64,000 nucleotides of DNA, from NCBI GenBank assembly GCA_900466605.1, contig UBMU01000042.1, positions 1 through 64,000 on the forward strand. The letters run 5' to 3'. This DNA comes from Hyphomicrobiales bacterium (GTDB taxonomy: Bacteria; Pseudomonadota; Alphaproteobacteria; Rhizobiales; Rhizobiaceae). The stretch's first letter is position 1, and each line of letters begins with the position of its first letter. Positions 42,699 through 51,045 of this stretch are shown here, in pieces. Made by a program: the position numbers and the translations under genes. The notes beneath the pieces were generated by a model that worked only from the letters and a program-made list of their open reading frames with translations, was not told where the DNA came from and did no database searches.

Positions 42699-44336
42699 CT
42701 AGAAATCCCGGATGCGGCGACAAGCGTTCTGAAGGTCTGTGAAAATCTCATATCTCTTGTTGTGAATCTCACCCAAGGCGCCACTCACCGGCGAGTGAGT
42801 ACCGGCAGCGCCGGAGAGACTGCTCATTGCCGAGCCCACGTCGGAAAAGGCCCCCGCTGCGACCGCACCAAGGATCGCTGAACCGAGTAGGACTGGCTCG
42901 TCGGACTTCGGTGCCACGACAGGCCTGCCACACGCATCAGCAAGGATCTGGCGAACAAAATCGTGCTGCCCGGCCCCACCGCTGATCACAACTTGCTCGA
43001 CGTGGGCGCCAGCCGTAGCTTGAGTGTCGATTATCTGCTTGAGGCCGTAACCGATCCCACAAACGCCGGCCACATAGAGCGCCACGAGACTTTCGAAGTC
43101 CCGCTCCATGCCGAGGCCGGCAATGATCGCACGCGCATGCGGGTCGGCAAACGGCGCGCGGTTGCCGAGAAACTCTGGAACGACATGGAGACCTGCGGCG
43201 AGCCGCACGGCATCCGACAGATCGTTGACCTTTTCAGCGGCAGCATCCGCAAGCAGAACCGGCAGCGGGACACGTCGCTCCGCAGCGTTTCGAGCGGCCT
43301 CCGCCGCAGCTGGATGGAACGCCAGGAGCTGGTCTATGGCTGCGCCGGCCGCGCTTTGCCCGCCTTCGTTCAACCACATGCCAGGAACCATGGCCGAATA
43401 GTACGGCCCCCAGACACCAGGCACGAAGACCGGCTCGGACGTCGACGTCATAGTGCAGGACGACGTACCGAAGACATAGGCGAGATTTCTCTGAGGCTGA
43501 CCACCAATGCCGACCGTTCCTATGCCACCTGCGTGTGCGTCGATCATACCGGCAGCGACCGCCGTCCCGGGCTTCAGGCCCATGGCTGCTGCTGCCGTCT
43601 CCGTCAGTCCATTTCCCAAGGTCGTACCTGGCTCGACGATGTCTGTTCCGATGCGCATAAAACCCTCGTCCGCCAGAACGCCGAGCCCAATCTTATGGAA
43701 GTAAGACGGATCCCAGCGCTGTTCATGCGCCAGATAGGTCCACTTGCAGGTCACCGTGCAGATCGAGCGAGCGAGCGCGCCAGTCGACCGCCAGGTCAGG
43801 AAGTCCGCTAGGTCGAAGAATTGCCAAGCCTTATCGAACACCTCCGGCCGGTTTTCCTTCAGCCACAATAGCTTGGGGGTCTCCATTTCCGGTGAAATCC
43901 GACCGCCAACATAGCGCAAAACATCATGGCCAAGCGCGTTGATGCGTTCGGCCTGATGAAGGGCGCGGTGGTCCATCCAGACGATGATATCGCGGCTCGG
44001 ATCTTCCGAGGGACCAACGGCGAGCGGCTTTCCGCCCTCGCCGAGAACAACGAGAGAGCAGGTCGCATCGAAGCCGAGGCCGATCACAGAAGCCGGATCG
44101 ACGCCGGCAACCGACACAGCCTCACGAACGATCGAACACACAGCCTCCCATATTTCGGTGCTCGATTGCTCAACCATGGCGCCCGGTTCACGAAACAGCG
44201 CAATGTCTCGCTTGGCGACAGCAAGCATCCGACCATCAAGGTCGAAGACGCCCGCGCGGGCACTTCCGGTGCCGACATCGACGCCGATGACGTGGCTCGC
44301 GCCTTTCGGCGCTGCCGTGTTCGGTGTGGTGCTCAT
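42699..44336 (-). CDS. FGGY-family pentulose kinase, probable D-ribulokinase
   Basis: The 545-residue FGGY kinase has the N-terminal phosphate motif 'GVDVGTGSARAGVFDLDG'. It also has 'GFDATCSLVVL', 'VWMDHRALHQAERIN' and 'YVGGRISPEMETPKLLWLKE', the pattern of the pentulose kinase branch. The C-terminal ATP-binding part has 'VVISGGAGQHDFVRQILAD'. With the ribitol dehydrogenase beside it, the likely reaction is D-ribulose + ATP to D-ribulose 5-phosphate, feeding the pentose phosphate pathway. It is the last gene of the ribitol operon. The function is equivalent to RbtK of enteric bacteria. Confidence 0.85.
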   Translation of the reverse strand: MSTTPNTAAPKGASHVIGVDVGTGSARAGVFDLDGRMLAVAKRDIALFREPGAMVEQSSTEIWEAVCSIVREAVSVAGVDPASVIGLGFDATCSLVVLGEGGKPLAVGPSEDPSRDIIVWMDHRALHQAERINALGHDVLRYVGGRISPEMETPKLLWLKENRPEVFDKAWQFFDLADFLTWRSTGALARSICTVTCKWTYLAHEQRWDPSYFHKIGLGVLADEGFMRIGTDIVEPGTTLGNGLTETAAAAMGLKPGTAVAAGMIDAHAGGIGTVGIGGQPQRNLAYVFGTSSCTMTSTSEPVFVPGVWGPYYSAMVPGMWLNEGGQSAAGAAIDQLLAFHPAAAEAARNAAERRVPLPVLLADAAAEKVNDLSDAVRLAAGLHVVPEFLGNRAPFADPHARAIIAGLGMERDFESLVALYVAGVCGIGYGLKQIIDTQATAGAHVEQVVISGGAGQHDFVRQILADACGRPVVAPKSDEPVLLGSAILGAVAAGAFSDVGSAMSSLSGAAGTHSPVSGALGEIHNKRYEIFTDLQNACRRIRDF

Positions 44337-44395
44337 GGTCTTTGGCTCTTCTTGTGTCTTTAAATGAGGAACCGGCCGCGGCCGATTGGTCAGTC

Positions 44396-45124
44396 TTACA
44401 GATCGACGCTGTTCGGTAGTATGACGAGATCGCGGATGGTGACGTTACGCGGCCGCGACAACATGAAGAGGACGGCTTCTGCCACCTCCTTCGGTTGCAT
44501 CAGACTGCCGTTGGCGAGGGCCTCGTCCATCTTTGCCTTCGGCCAATCGTCGAGAAGCGCCGTCACCACGGGTCCCGGCAGAACAGCACCGACGCGGACG
44601 CCATACTGCGCCACCTGCCGGCGCGTCGAATGGACAAAGGCCTGCACTGCAAATTTCGACGCAGTGTAGATCGGCTCCCAAACAACGGGCACGACGCCGG
44701 CAATCGAGCTGGTGAAAAGAATATCGCCTGACTTCTGTGTGATCATGTGCGGCAGGACGGCATGGACCGAACGGAAAGCCGCATTGATGTTGAGGTTGAG
44801 CATGCGGTCCCAGGCGTTCGGGTCGCCTTCAGCGACAGCGCCCCCGATGTAGGCGCCAGCGTTGGCGTGGAAGATATCCAGCCGGCCGGCCAACTCCAGG
44901 ATGCGCGGCAGCATGCCAGATACCTCTTCGGGTGCCAGCAGGTCGACGACCAGCGGCTTGGCCCGATCCCCGAGTTCGCGGCAAAGCGCTTCGAGCCTGT
45001 CCTTGGCCCGATCGACGAGGACAACGGTTGCACCTTCGGCAATCAGCGTGCGCGCGCATTCGAGCCCGATGCCGGAAGCGGCACCTGTGATGGCGGCGAC
45101 TTTGCCCTTCATGAGTTCAGCCAT
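44396..45124 (-). CDS. rbtD: Ribitol 2-dehydrogenase (SDR family)
   Basis: The 242-residue protein is strikingly like the Klebsiella ribitol dehydrogenase, with shared runs such as 'LDIFHANAGAYIGG', 'VLPGPVVTALLDDWPKAKMD' and the C-terminal ILPNSVDL. NAD-binding TGAASGIG lies at residues 13-20 and the catalytic YTASK near 150. It oxidises ribitol to D-ribulose. The start at 45124 follows AGGAGAAC. It is 25 bases after the permease gene and is followed by the ribulokinase, giving a two-step pathway. Confidence 0.93.
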   Translation of the reverse strand: MAELMKGKVAAITGAASGIGLECARTLIAEGATVVLVDRAKDRLEALCRELGDRAKPLVVDLLAPEEVSGMLPRILELAGRLDIFHANAGAYIGGAVAEGDPNAWDRMLNLNINAAFRSVHAVLPHMITQKSGDILFTSSIAGVVPVVWEPIYTASKFAVQAFVHSTRRQVAQYGVRVGAVLPGPVVTALLDDWPKAKMDEALANGSLMQPKEVAEAVLFMLSRPRNVTIRDLVILPNSVDL

Positions 45125-45149
45125 AGTATAGTTCTCCTGGAATGTTGGT

Positions 45150-46406
45150 TTAGGCGCGACCGTGGCTGACACGGGAACGGCGAGCAAGCGAGTCAACGAT
45201 AACGGCGATCGCCAGAACCGCACCAGTAATCATGTAGCGCAAGGACGAGCTGAGATTGAGAAGGGTCAGGCCGTTCGAAATCGCCTGGATGACGATGATA
45301 CCCAACAGCGCGGAGTAAGCGCTGCCCCGTCCTCCGAACAGGCTGGTACCGCCGATGACGGCCGCTGCGATGGCATTGAGGTTGACGTCGCCAGTGCCTG
45401 CCTGCTGACTGGATGAGGCCAGGCGGGATGCCGAGAGAATGCCGCCGAGCGTTGCAAGCGTCGAGCAGAGCATGAAGGCGCTGAGATAGATGCGGCGAAC
45501 ATTGATGCCGGAGCGGCGGGCTGCTTCACGATTGCCACCGACGGCAAACAGCGACCGGCCCCATTTCGTCTTGGTCAGTGCATAATTGAGGATGACGACC
45601 AAGGCGACGAGCAGGCCGAACATCCACGGCACGCCGCGACCGAGGTTAAGATAGTAAGCTGCGAATTCAAGAGCGACGGTGAGCACGAGCGCCTTCACAA
45701 CAAGGGCCCCAAGCGGCTGCGAGGACAGGTTCACTGCCTGACGGCGCCGGCGCGTGATGATGCCGGCGATGATCATGACGAGACCGGGCAGCAGAGCCAG
45801 CAGATGCGAAGCCCAATGTGGCATGACCATGATCTGGCCGAAACGAACCAGCGGTGAGGCATAGGGCAGATTGATGCTGCCTGTCGGGCCGAGAATGTAG
45901 AGCTGCAAACCAAGAAGTGCTAGCAGGCCGGCAAGCGTGGCAACGAAGCTCGGCATGCCAAGACGGTTATACATTACCGCATAGAGTGCACCGACCGCCG
46001 CACCACTTGCTAGAGCGGCAAAAATGGCCGCGAGAATCGGCCAGCCGGAATTGACCCAAAGTACACCGATAATAGCCGACGCAAGACCGCTCATCGAACC
46101 AACGGAGAGATCGATCTCGCCGAGAAGGAGCACGCAGACGATGCCGAGCGAAATGATGCCGACAGTTGCACAATCGAACAGCAGGTTGACGAGATTATTC
46201 GGCGCAAGGAAGATCGGGTTCAGAATACTGAAGACTGTCGAGATGACAATGAGACCGACGACAACGGGCAGCATGCCGAGATCGCCGGATCGGACACGAT
46301 CGATGAACGCGTGCAGGATGTCGGCAATGCCTTCGTTGTGTTTGACGCGTACGTCGCTGCGGTCGAGGGCCTGGCTCTGCGACGTCTCGGAGATTTTCTG
46401 GGTCAT
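45150..46406 (-). CDS. Sugar/polyol ABC transporter permease (RbsC/XylH family), probable ribitol uptake
   Basis: This 418-residue membrane protein has about 9-10 hydrophobic segments and typical family motifs such as 'GIVCVLLLGEIDLSVGSMSG' and 'IAAAVIGGTSLFGGRGSAYS'. It forms the channel of a CUT2-type importer with the ATPase upstream (4-base overlap) and the binding protein. The substrate, ribitol, is inferred from the catabolic genes in the same operon. Confidence 0.9.
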   Translation of the reverse strand: MTQKISETSQSQALDRSDVRVKHNEGIADILHAFIDRVRSGDLGMLPVVVGLIVISTVFSILNPIFLAPNNLVNLLFDCATVGIISLGIVCVLLLGEIDLSVGSMSGLASAIIGVLWVNSGWPILAAIFAALASGAAVGALYAVMYNRLGMPSFVATLAGLLALLGLQLYILGPTGSINLPYASPLVRFGQIMVMPHWASHLLALLPGLVMIIAGIITRRRRQAVNLSSQPLGALVVKALVLTVALEFAAYYLNLGRGVPWMFGLLVALVVILNYALTKTKWGRSLFAVGGNREAARRSGINVRRIYLSAFMLCSTLATLGGILSASRLASSSQQAGTGDVNLNAIAAAVIGGTSLFGGRGSAYSALLGIIVIQAISNGLTLLNLSSSLRYMITGAVLAIAVIVDSLARRSRVSHGRA

Positions 46407-47224
46407 GCGGCACCCCCGCTCAAATCATTGTGCTGGCCTGCCTTGCGATCAAGGCGGCGCGATACGGAATTCTCAGTCGCACCGGTAATCGACGCGATGA
46501 GCTCCTGGTTGGACGCATCCGGGGTGAAGACCCCGTTGTTACGGCCAAGGCGCAGGACAACGATCCGGTCAGCAACCGCACGCACGTCTTCCATGTTGTG
46601 ACTGATGATAATGACCCCGAGCCCGCGCTCACGAACGCGTTCGATCAGGTTCAGGACCTCCGCAGTTTGGGCGACACCAAGGGCTGCCGTCGGCTCATCG
46701 AGCATGATGATCTTCGGATTGAGCAGGAGCGAGCGCGCTATGGCTACCGTCTGCCTCTGACCGCCGGAGAGAGAAGCGATGGGCTGGCGAACCGAGGGAA
46801 TGCGCGCGGCAAGTTCCTTAAGCAGTGTCCAAGCCCGAACTTCCATCGCGACCTCGTCGAGACTCCAGGGCGACATCTCGTGACCGAGGAAGAGATTGGC
46901 AACAACGTCGAGGTTTTCGCAAAGCGCCAGGTCCTGGAACACGGTGGCGATACCGAGTTCGAGCGCCCGGCTCGGACTGTCGAGAGAGACCTGCTGACCA
47001 CAGAATTCGATCGAGCCTGAGGACGGCTGATGCACGCCTGCAAGCACCTTGATGAGAGTGGATTTACCGGCACCGTTGTCGCCGACCAGGGCAACAACCT
47101 CGCCGGCATGGACCTCGAGGTCGATATCGGTCAACGCCGACACGGCGCCGAAATTTTTGGATACACGGCTTAGCCGCAGAATGGGACTGCCCTTTTCCGG
47201 CATCGCACTAACTTCTCGCACCAT
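46403..47224 (-). CDS. Sugar ABC transporter ATP-binding protein (single-domain, FrcA-type)
   Basis: The 273-residue ATPase has one nucleotide-binding domain: Walker A GDNGAGKST, signature LSGGQRQ, Walker B IIMLDEPTAALG, and the switch His in IIISHNMED. Many CUT2 ATPases are double-length; the short form is common in rhizobia. The ATG at 47224 is preferred (AAGGGC upstream); an in-frame ATG at 47203 is also possible. It energises the ribitol importer. Confidence 0.92.
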   Translation of the reverse strand: MVREVSAMPEKGSPILRLSRVSKNFGAVSALTDIDLEVHAGEVVALVGDNGAGKSTLIKVLAGVHQPSSGSIEFCGQQVSLDSPSRALELGIATVFQDLALCENLDVVANLFLGHEMSPWSLDEVAMEVRAWTLLKELAARIPSVRQPIASLSGGQRQTVAIARSLLLNPKIIMLDEPTAALGVAQTAEVLNLIERVRERGLGVIIISHNMEDVRAVADRIVVLRLGRNNGVFTPDASNQELIASITGATENSVSRRLDRKAGQHNDLSGGAA

Positions 47225-47251
47225 GGCTGAACGCCCTTTTGCAAATTGAGA

Positions 47252-47283
47252 TGTGCCCGGCCGGGCAAAGCCCGACCGGACAC
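47252..47283 (-). promoter_or_regulatory. Intergenic hairpin between binding protein and ATPase genes
   Basis: On the minus strand a GC-rich stem (TGTCCGGTCGGGC pairing with GCCCGGCCGGGCACA, one wobble and a two-base bulge) has a three-base loop and no T run after it. Such hairpins after binding-protein genes usually protect the upstream mRNA end and lower downstream expression, so the binding protein is made in excess. Confidence 0.6.
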
Positions 47284-47294
47284 CTTGGGAGGTA

Positions 47295-48341
47295 CTACTT
47301 GGTAATGCCGAGCTTCTTGCAACCGTCGGCATACTCGCCGGTGCAAACTTCCTCAGGCGTCTGGATCTTCTTGTCGAAGATCTCGGCCTTGATGTTCTCG
47401 GCAGTAACAACGGCTGGAATGAAAAGCTCAGAAGGCGTGTTGTAGAGCGTCGTTTTCGGCGCCGGAGTCTCCCCCTTGGCCAACTGGACGGCGATCTTGG
47501 CAGCCGCGGCCGCAACGATCTCGGAAGGCTTGGAGATCGTATTGTACTGGTCACCGGAGATGATCAGCTGCAGGGCTGCGATCGTCGCGTCATTACCTGT
47601 CACCGGAGGAACCGGCTTGACGCCGGCAGCCTTCAGGGCTGCGATAGCCCCGCCACCGGTACCGTCATTTGCTGCAACGATACCCTTGATCTGGTCGCCG
47701 AAGCGCGTGATCTGACCGGCAGCCCATTCCTGAGCCTTCGGCGGCGCCCATTCCGGCGTATCGAATTCCGCCAAAGTCTTGTAGCCGGAATCCTTGAGAC
47801 CGCGGTGGATACCGTCACGGATCAGGCCGGCGGCAGCATCCGTCGGAGAGCCGTTGATCTGCAATACGCCCGAACCATCGGCGACGCCGCCCGCCTTCAG
47901 GTGATCGACCAGCGACTTCGCGATCGCGTAGCCGATACCTTCGTTGTCAAAGGATACGTAGTAGTCGGCTGCCTTATCAGGAATTGGACGGTCATAGGCG
48001 ATGACCTTAACGTCCTGCGAATGAGCGATCTCAACGAGGCCCGCAGCTGCTGCGGAATCGACTGGGTCAAGCACGATCACCTTCGCACCCTGTGCGATCA
48101 CCGAATTGAACTGCTGCTGCTGCAGGGCAGCATCGGCATTGGCGTTCTGATAGATAACGGTGCAGCCGGCGCAGAGCTTTTCCATCTCGGCCTTGAAGCC
48201 CGGAAAGTCGTGCTTTTCATAGCGCGTGGACGCCTGATCAGGCATCAGGAAAGCAACGGTCGATGCTTCTTGAGCGTGGGCAGCGCCGGCAAACATGGCA
48301 ACGACCGCAGACGTTGCCAGCAACATATTACGATATTTCAT
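47295..48341 (-). CDS. Periplasmic sugar/polyol-binding protein (RbsB/XylF family), probable ribitol-binding
   Basis: The 348-residue protein has a clear signal peptide (MKYRNMLLATSAVVAMFAGA, cleavage after AHA) and a type 1 periplasmic binding fold: 'NADAALQQQQFNSVIAQGAK', 'VIVLDPVDSAAAAGLV', 'AYDRPI', 'GIVAANDGTGGGAIAALKA'. It delivers substrate to the permease downstream. The start at 48341 follows AGGAGAGA. As first gene of the operon it faces the 36-bp operator shared with the LacI gene. Confidence 0.93.
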   Translation of the reverse strand: MKYRNMLLATSAVVAMFAGAAHAQEASTVAFLMPDQASTRYEKHDFPGFKAEMEKLCAGCTVIYQNANADAALQQQQFNSVIAQGAKVIVLDPVDSAAAAGLVEIAHSQDVKVIAYDRPIPDKAADYYVSFDNEGIGYAIAKSLVDHLKAGGVADGSGVLQINGSPTDAAAGLIRDGIHRGLKDSGYKTLAEFDTPEWAPPKAQEWAAGQITRFGDQIKGIVAANDGTGGGAIAALKAAGVKPVPPVTGNDATIAALQLIISGDQYNTISKPSEIVAAAAAKIAVQLAKGETPAPKTTLYNTPSELFIPAVVTAENIKAEIFDKKIQTPEEVCTGEYADGCKKLGITK

Positions 48342-48526
48342 TCTCTCCTCCTTATTGAGCGAAAGCTCTCTTCGAGAGACGTCCGCCGGTTTTCGTTCCG
48401 AGTCTCCTGCCCGGTTCCTGTCGAACCGGACGCGCAATTCACGGCACGAGATCGATTTCCATCGATCGCGGCAATGACGTAGGGCCTACTCGGACGCCTC
48501 CCGGTCGACTCTCCTAAGTCAACCAC

Positions 48527-48562
48527 CTTCATCGATTGCGCAAGCTTGCTCAATCGATGAAG
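48527..48562. promoter_or_regulatory. 36-bp near-perfect palindromic operator for the LacI-type regulator
   Basis: Half-sites CTTCATCGATTGCGCAAG and CTTGCTCAATCGATGAAG mirror each other with a single mismatched pair over 36 bases. It lies between the divergent binding-protein and lacI-type genes, 186 bases from the former start and 61 from the latter. The core GCAAGCTTGC has the symmetric CG-free centre seen in some LacI sites. I infer that the regulator at 48623 binds here and controls both genes. Confidence 0.75.
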
Positions 48563-48622
48563 CAACAATTGCCACCTTCGGCCAATGATGTCAAGCTGCG
48601 TTCGACATGGAGGCACGTATTC

Positions 48623-49642
48623 GTGAATCAACCCAAGCAGACAAAAAAGACGACGATCTATGATCTGGCTGAGCTTGCAGGCACATCGGCAAGCGCGGTC
48701 AGCGCGGTTTTGAACGGCAATTGGAAGAAGCGCCGAATCAGCAGCCAGCTGGCGGAGAAGATCACCCGACTGGCCGAGGAGCAGGGTTACGCGCTTAATA
48801 TGCAGGCGAGCCTTCTGCGGCGGGAGAAGTCCAAGATCATCGGCATGATCGTGCCCAAATATGATAATCGCTATTTCGGTTCGATCGTCGAAGCCTTCGA
48901 AACCATGGCGCGCGAGCGCGGATTGTTCCCAATCATCACCTGTACGCGCCGCGATCCGGAACTGGAAATCGAGGCCGCACGGGCCATGCTTTCCTACCAG
49001 GTCGAATGGCTGGTCGCGACCGGCGCCACTGATCCCGACCGCATCACCGATATCTGTGCGGCATCTGGAGTGCGCAGTCTCAATCTCGACCTTCCCGGCT
49101 CGCGGGCACCGTCTGTAATATCGGACAATTTTGCCGGCGCCCGCGAGTTGACACGGCGCATCCTCAGCAATTGCCAACGCAAGGTCGGTCGCGTCGAACC
49201 ACTTCTCTTCGTCGGCGGGCGAGGCACCGACCACAACACCTCAGAGCGCGTCCGCGGTTTCCGTGCCGCCCACGCCGATATGGGAATGACTGTCAACGAC
49301 AACCATATTCTGACATGCGGGTACGCGCCCGAGAAAGCTGAGATCGCGCTCCAGGCCCTTGCGCAAGCGGAAGGAAACCTGACCAGAGGTATGTTCGTCA
49401 ACTCAACGATCTCCTTCGAGGGGGTCATGCGCTGGATCAAGCGATCCCACCACTACGACGGCCGGCCACCGATCATGGGCTGCTTTGACTGGGATCCCTT
49501 CGCCGCCATGCTCGGCGATGACATCGAAATGGTGCGCCAGGACGTGCCAGGAATGCTCAACGCGGTCTTTAACATTATCGACCACGGGTCGAGCAAGATT
49601 GAGCGTATCCAAATCCCGCCGTTGTTTCTCGGCCAGAGCTGA
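48623..49642 (+). CDS. LacI-family repressor of the ribitol operon
   Basis: A 339-residue LacI protein: the HTH is at the very N-terminus ('TIYDLAELAGTSASAVSAVL', 'ISSQLAEKITRLAEEQGY'), followed by a periplasmic-binding-like sensor domain (about 60-330). The GTG at 48623 with GGAGG 9 bases upstream is chosen. Earlier TTG/ATG codons at 48536 and 48557 lie inside the palindromic operator and lack ribosome binding sites, and LacI proteins begin just before the HTH. It is divergent from the ribitol operon and likely responds to ribitol or ribulose. Confidence 0.9.
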   Translation: MNQPKQTKKTTIYDLAELAGTSASAVSAVLNGNWKKRRISSQLAEKITRLAEEQGYALNMQASLLRREKSKIIGMIVPKYDNRYFGSIVEAFETMARERGLFPIITCTRRDPELEIEAARAMLSYQVEWLVATGATDPDRITDICAASGVRSLNLDLPGSRAPSVISDNFAGARELTRRILSNCQRKVGRVEPLLFVGGRGTDHNTSERVRGFRAAHADMGMTVNDNHILTCGYAPEKAEIALQALAQAEGNLTRGMFVNSTISFEGVMRWIKRSHHYDGRPPIMGCFDWDPFAAMLGDDIEMVRQDVPGMLNAVFNIIDHGSSKIERIQIPPLFLGQS

Positions 49643-49908
49643 CTGGAAACAGGTAGGAGGCAGAACAGGAGCAGTTTAAATCCAGCAAAAGGATCGAAAT
49701 ACGCGTTGCACGCCGCCGGCTGATCGATATCCCTGTACTATTCGTTCTTGTTTTCGCAGCGGCAGGTGAAGGTTTCCCACTCGACTGTTGAGGCGGCGGC
49801 ATTATCGCGGCGCGCGCTAGCGCATCTCTTCAGCACCGCGTCTTATTGTGTTGACCATACCGGAATCCGACGCGCATATGTCGGATTGGACAAGTCATAG
49901 GTACTTCA

Positions 49909-50529
49909 ATGTTTTTCTTATCTGTCGCAGCAATCTGGACGATTGCCTGTGTCACGCCCGGTCCGAACACACTGCTCGTCATCCGCTATTGCCTAACTTC
50001 GCCGCGCCAAGTGGGTATCACCGCTGCTTGCGGCACGGTGACGGGCACGTTTATCTGGGGCTTGGCTGGCTGGCTCGGTATCAATGTTCTTTTTCAGGCA
50101 GTACCTGTCGCCTATGTTGCGCTAAAGATCGCAGGCGGCCTTTACCTAGTCTGGCTTGGCCTAAAAGTATTTCTTGATCTGCGCAAGCCGCGTACCATCT
50201 CTGCGGAGATCACGGTCGCACGCGACAAAGTACGATTAAAGACAGCCTATCGCATGGGGCTCGCAACAAACCTCGCAAATCCGAAGTCTGCACTTTTCGT
50301 CGCTTCGCTCTTCGCAGCGACAATGCCATCAGGAACCCCCTTCTTTTACGGCTTAGCGGCAATCGCTGAGATGATGGTCATCTCAAGTATCTATTATGCC
50401 TGCCTGATCGGCCTTATCACCCACCCAACCGTAGCTGCAGCCTATCTGATGGCGAGACGCAAAGTCGATATCGGTGTGGCGACGGTCTTCATCGCCTTTG
50501 GCACAAAACTCCTCCTACCACTGCGATAG
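49909..50529 (+). CDS. LysE/RhtB-family amino acid exporter
   Basis: The 206-residue membrane protein has about six hydrophobic segments and the family signature 'CVTPGPNTLLVI' near the start, then 'GLYLVWLGLKVFLDLRKP' and 'LATNLANPKSALFVASLF'. Members export amino acids or homoserine-type compounds driven by proton motive force. The substrate is unknown. It stands alone, between the LacI gene and acnB. Confidence 0.9.
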   Translation: MFFLSVAAIWTIACVTPGPNTLLVIRYCLTSPRQVGITAACGTVTGTFIWGLAGWLGINVLFQAVPVAYVALKIAGGLYLVWLGLKVFLDLRKPRTISAEITVARDKVRLKTAYRMGLATNLANPKSALFVASLFAATMPSGTPFFYGLAAIAEMMVISSIYYACLIGLITHPTVAAAYLMARRKVDIGVATVFIAFGTKLLLPLR

Positions 50530-50992
50530 CGCGCGACCAGGAATGCGTTAATCGGATTGACGCTGACGGAATACCTAAACTCTGGGGAAGGCGACTTGTC
50601 GCGTCATAGCGCCGGGCAGCCTTTCCCCCGGTCGAGTCATTTGCCGGGCACCCCGTCGGCGCACGACATGTTCGATGCAGGCTGGCTTCGCAGATCATCG
50701 CCTTCCCGAAGCCGTCCAAGACCATAAAGGCCAGTAGCAAATTCGAGCAAATGCTGTCGTGCCGACCTTGGCGCCGACGCATCCGGCCTCGGGTTGCATC
50801 GGCGCAAGACGCAATCGACCGAGTAAGCAAACCGAGCCAATCTTAGGCAGAGGTTTTCATGGCGAGGGCCATCGTCGCCAGCAGCCGTTTCCTTGATATG
50901 CCATCGCACGCCTGCACCGACCACAGGAACGCCGATCTGCATCTGTCCGTTACGCTTACGACCCCGGCGGCATTCGGTAATGGCCGGAACTC
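50530..50992. other. Intergenic stretch between the LysE gene and the acnB terminator
   Basis: I see no supported gene in this 463-base region. Short minus-strand frames (for example 50637-50942) have no recognisable domain or start signal. In the island model this is the right-hand end of the acquired DNA. Confidence 0.5.
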
Positions 50993-51030
50993 AAAACAAG
51001 AAGCCTGCCGCACGAGCAGGTGCGGCAGGC
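50993..51030 (-). terminator. Rho-independent terminator of acnB
   Basis: GCCTGCCGCA (51003-51012) and TGCGGCAGGC (51021-51030) form a perfect 10-bp stem with an 8-base loop. On the minus strand it is followed by TTCTTGTTTT. It begins 15 bases after the acnB stop codon. It is homologous to the terminator at 692-729 after the remnant. Confidence 0.9.
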
Positions 51031-51045
51031 ACAGCGTTTAGAACC

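Noticed and set aside
50489..50942. Short minus-strand frames between LysE and acnB as a decayed gene
   Set aside because: No domain pattern or start signal; the resemblance to any family was too weak to name.
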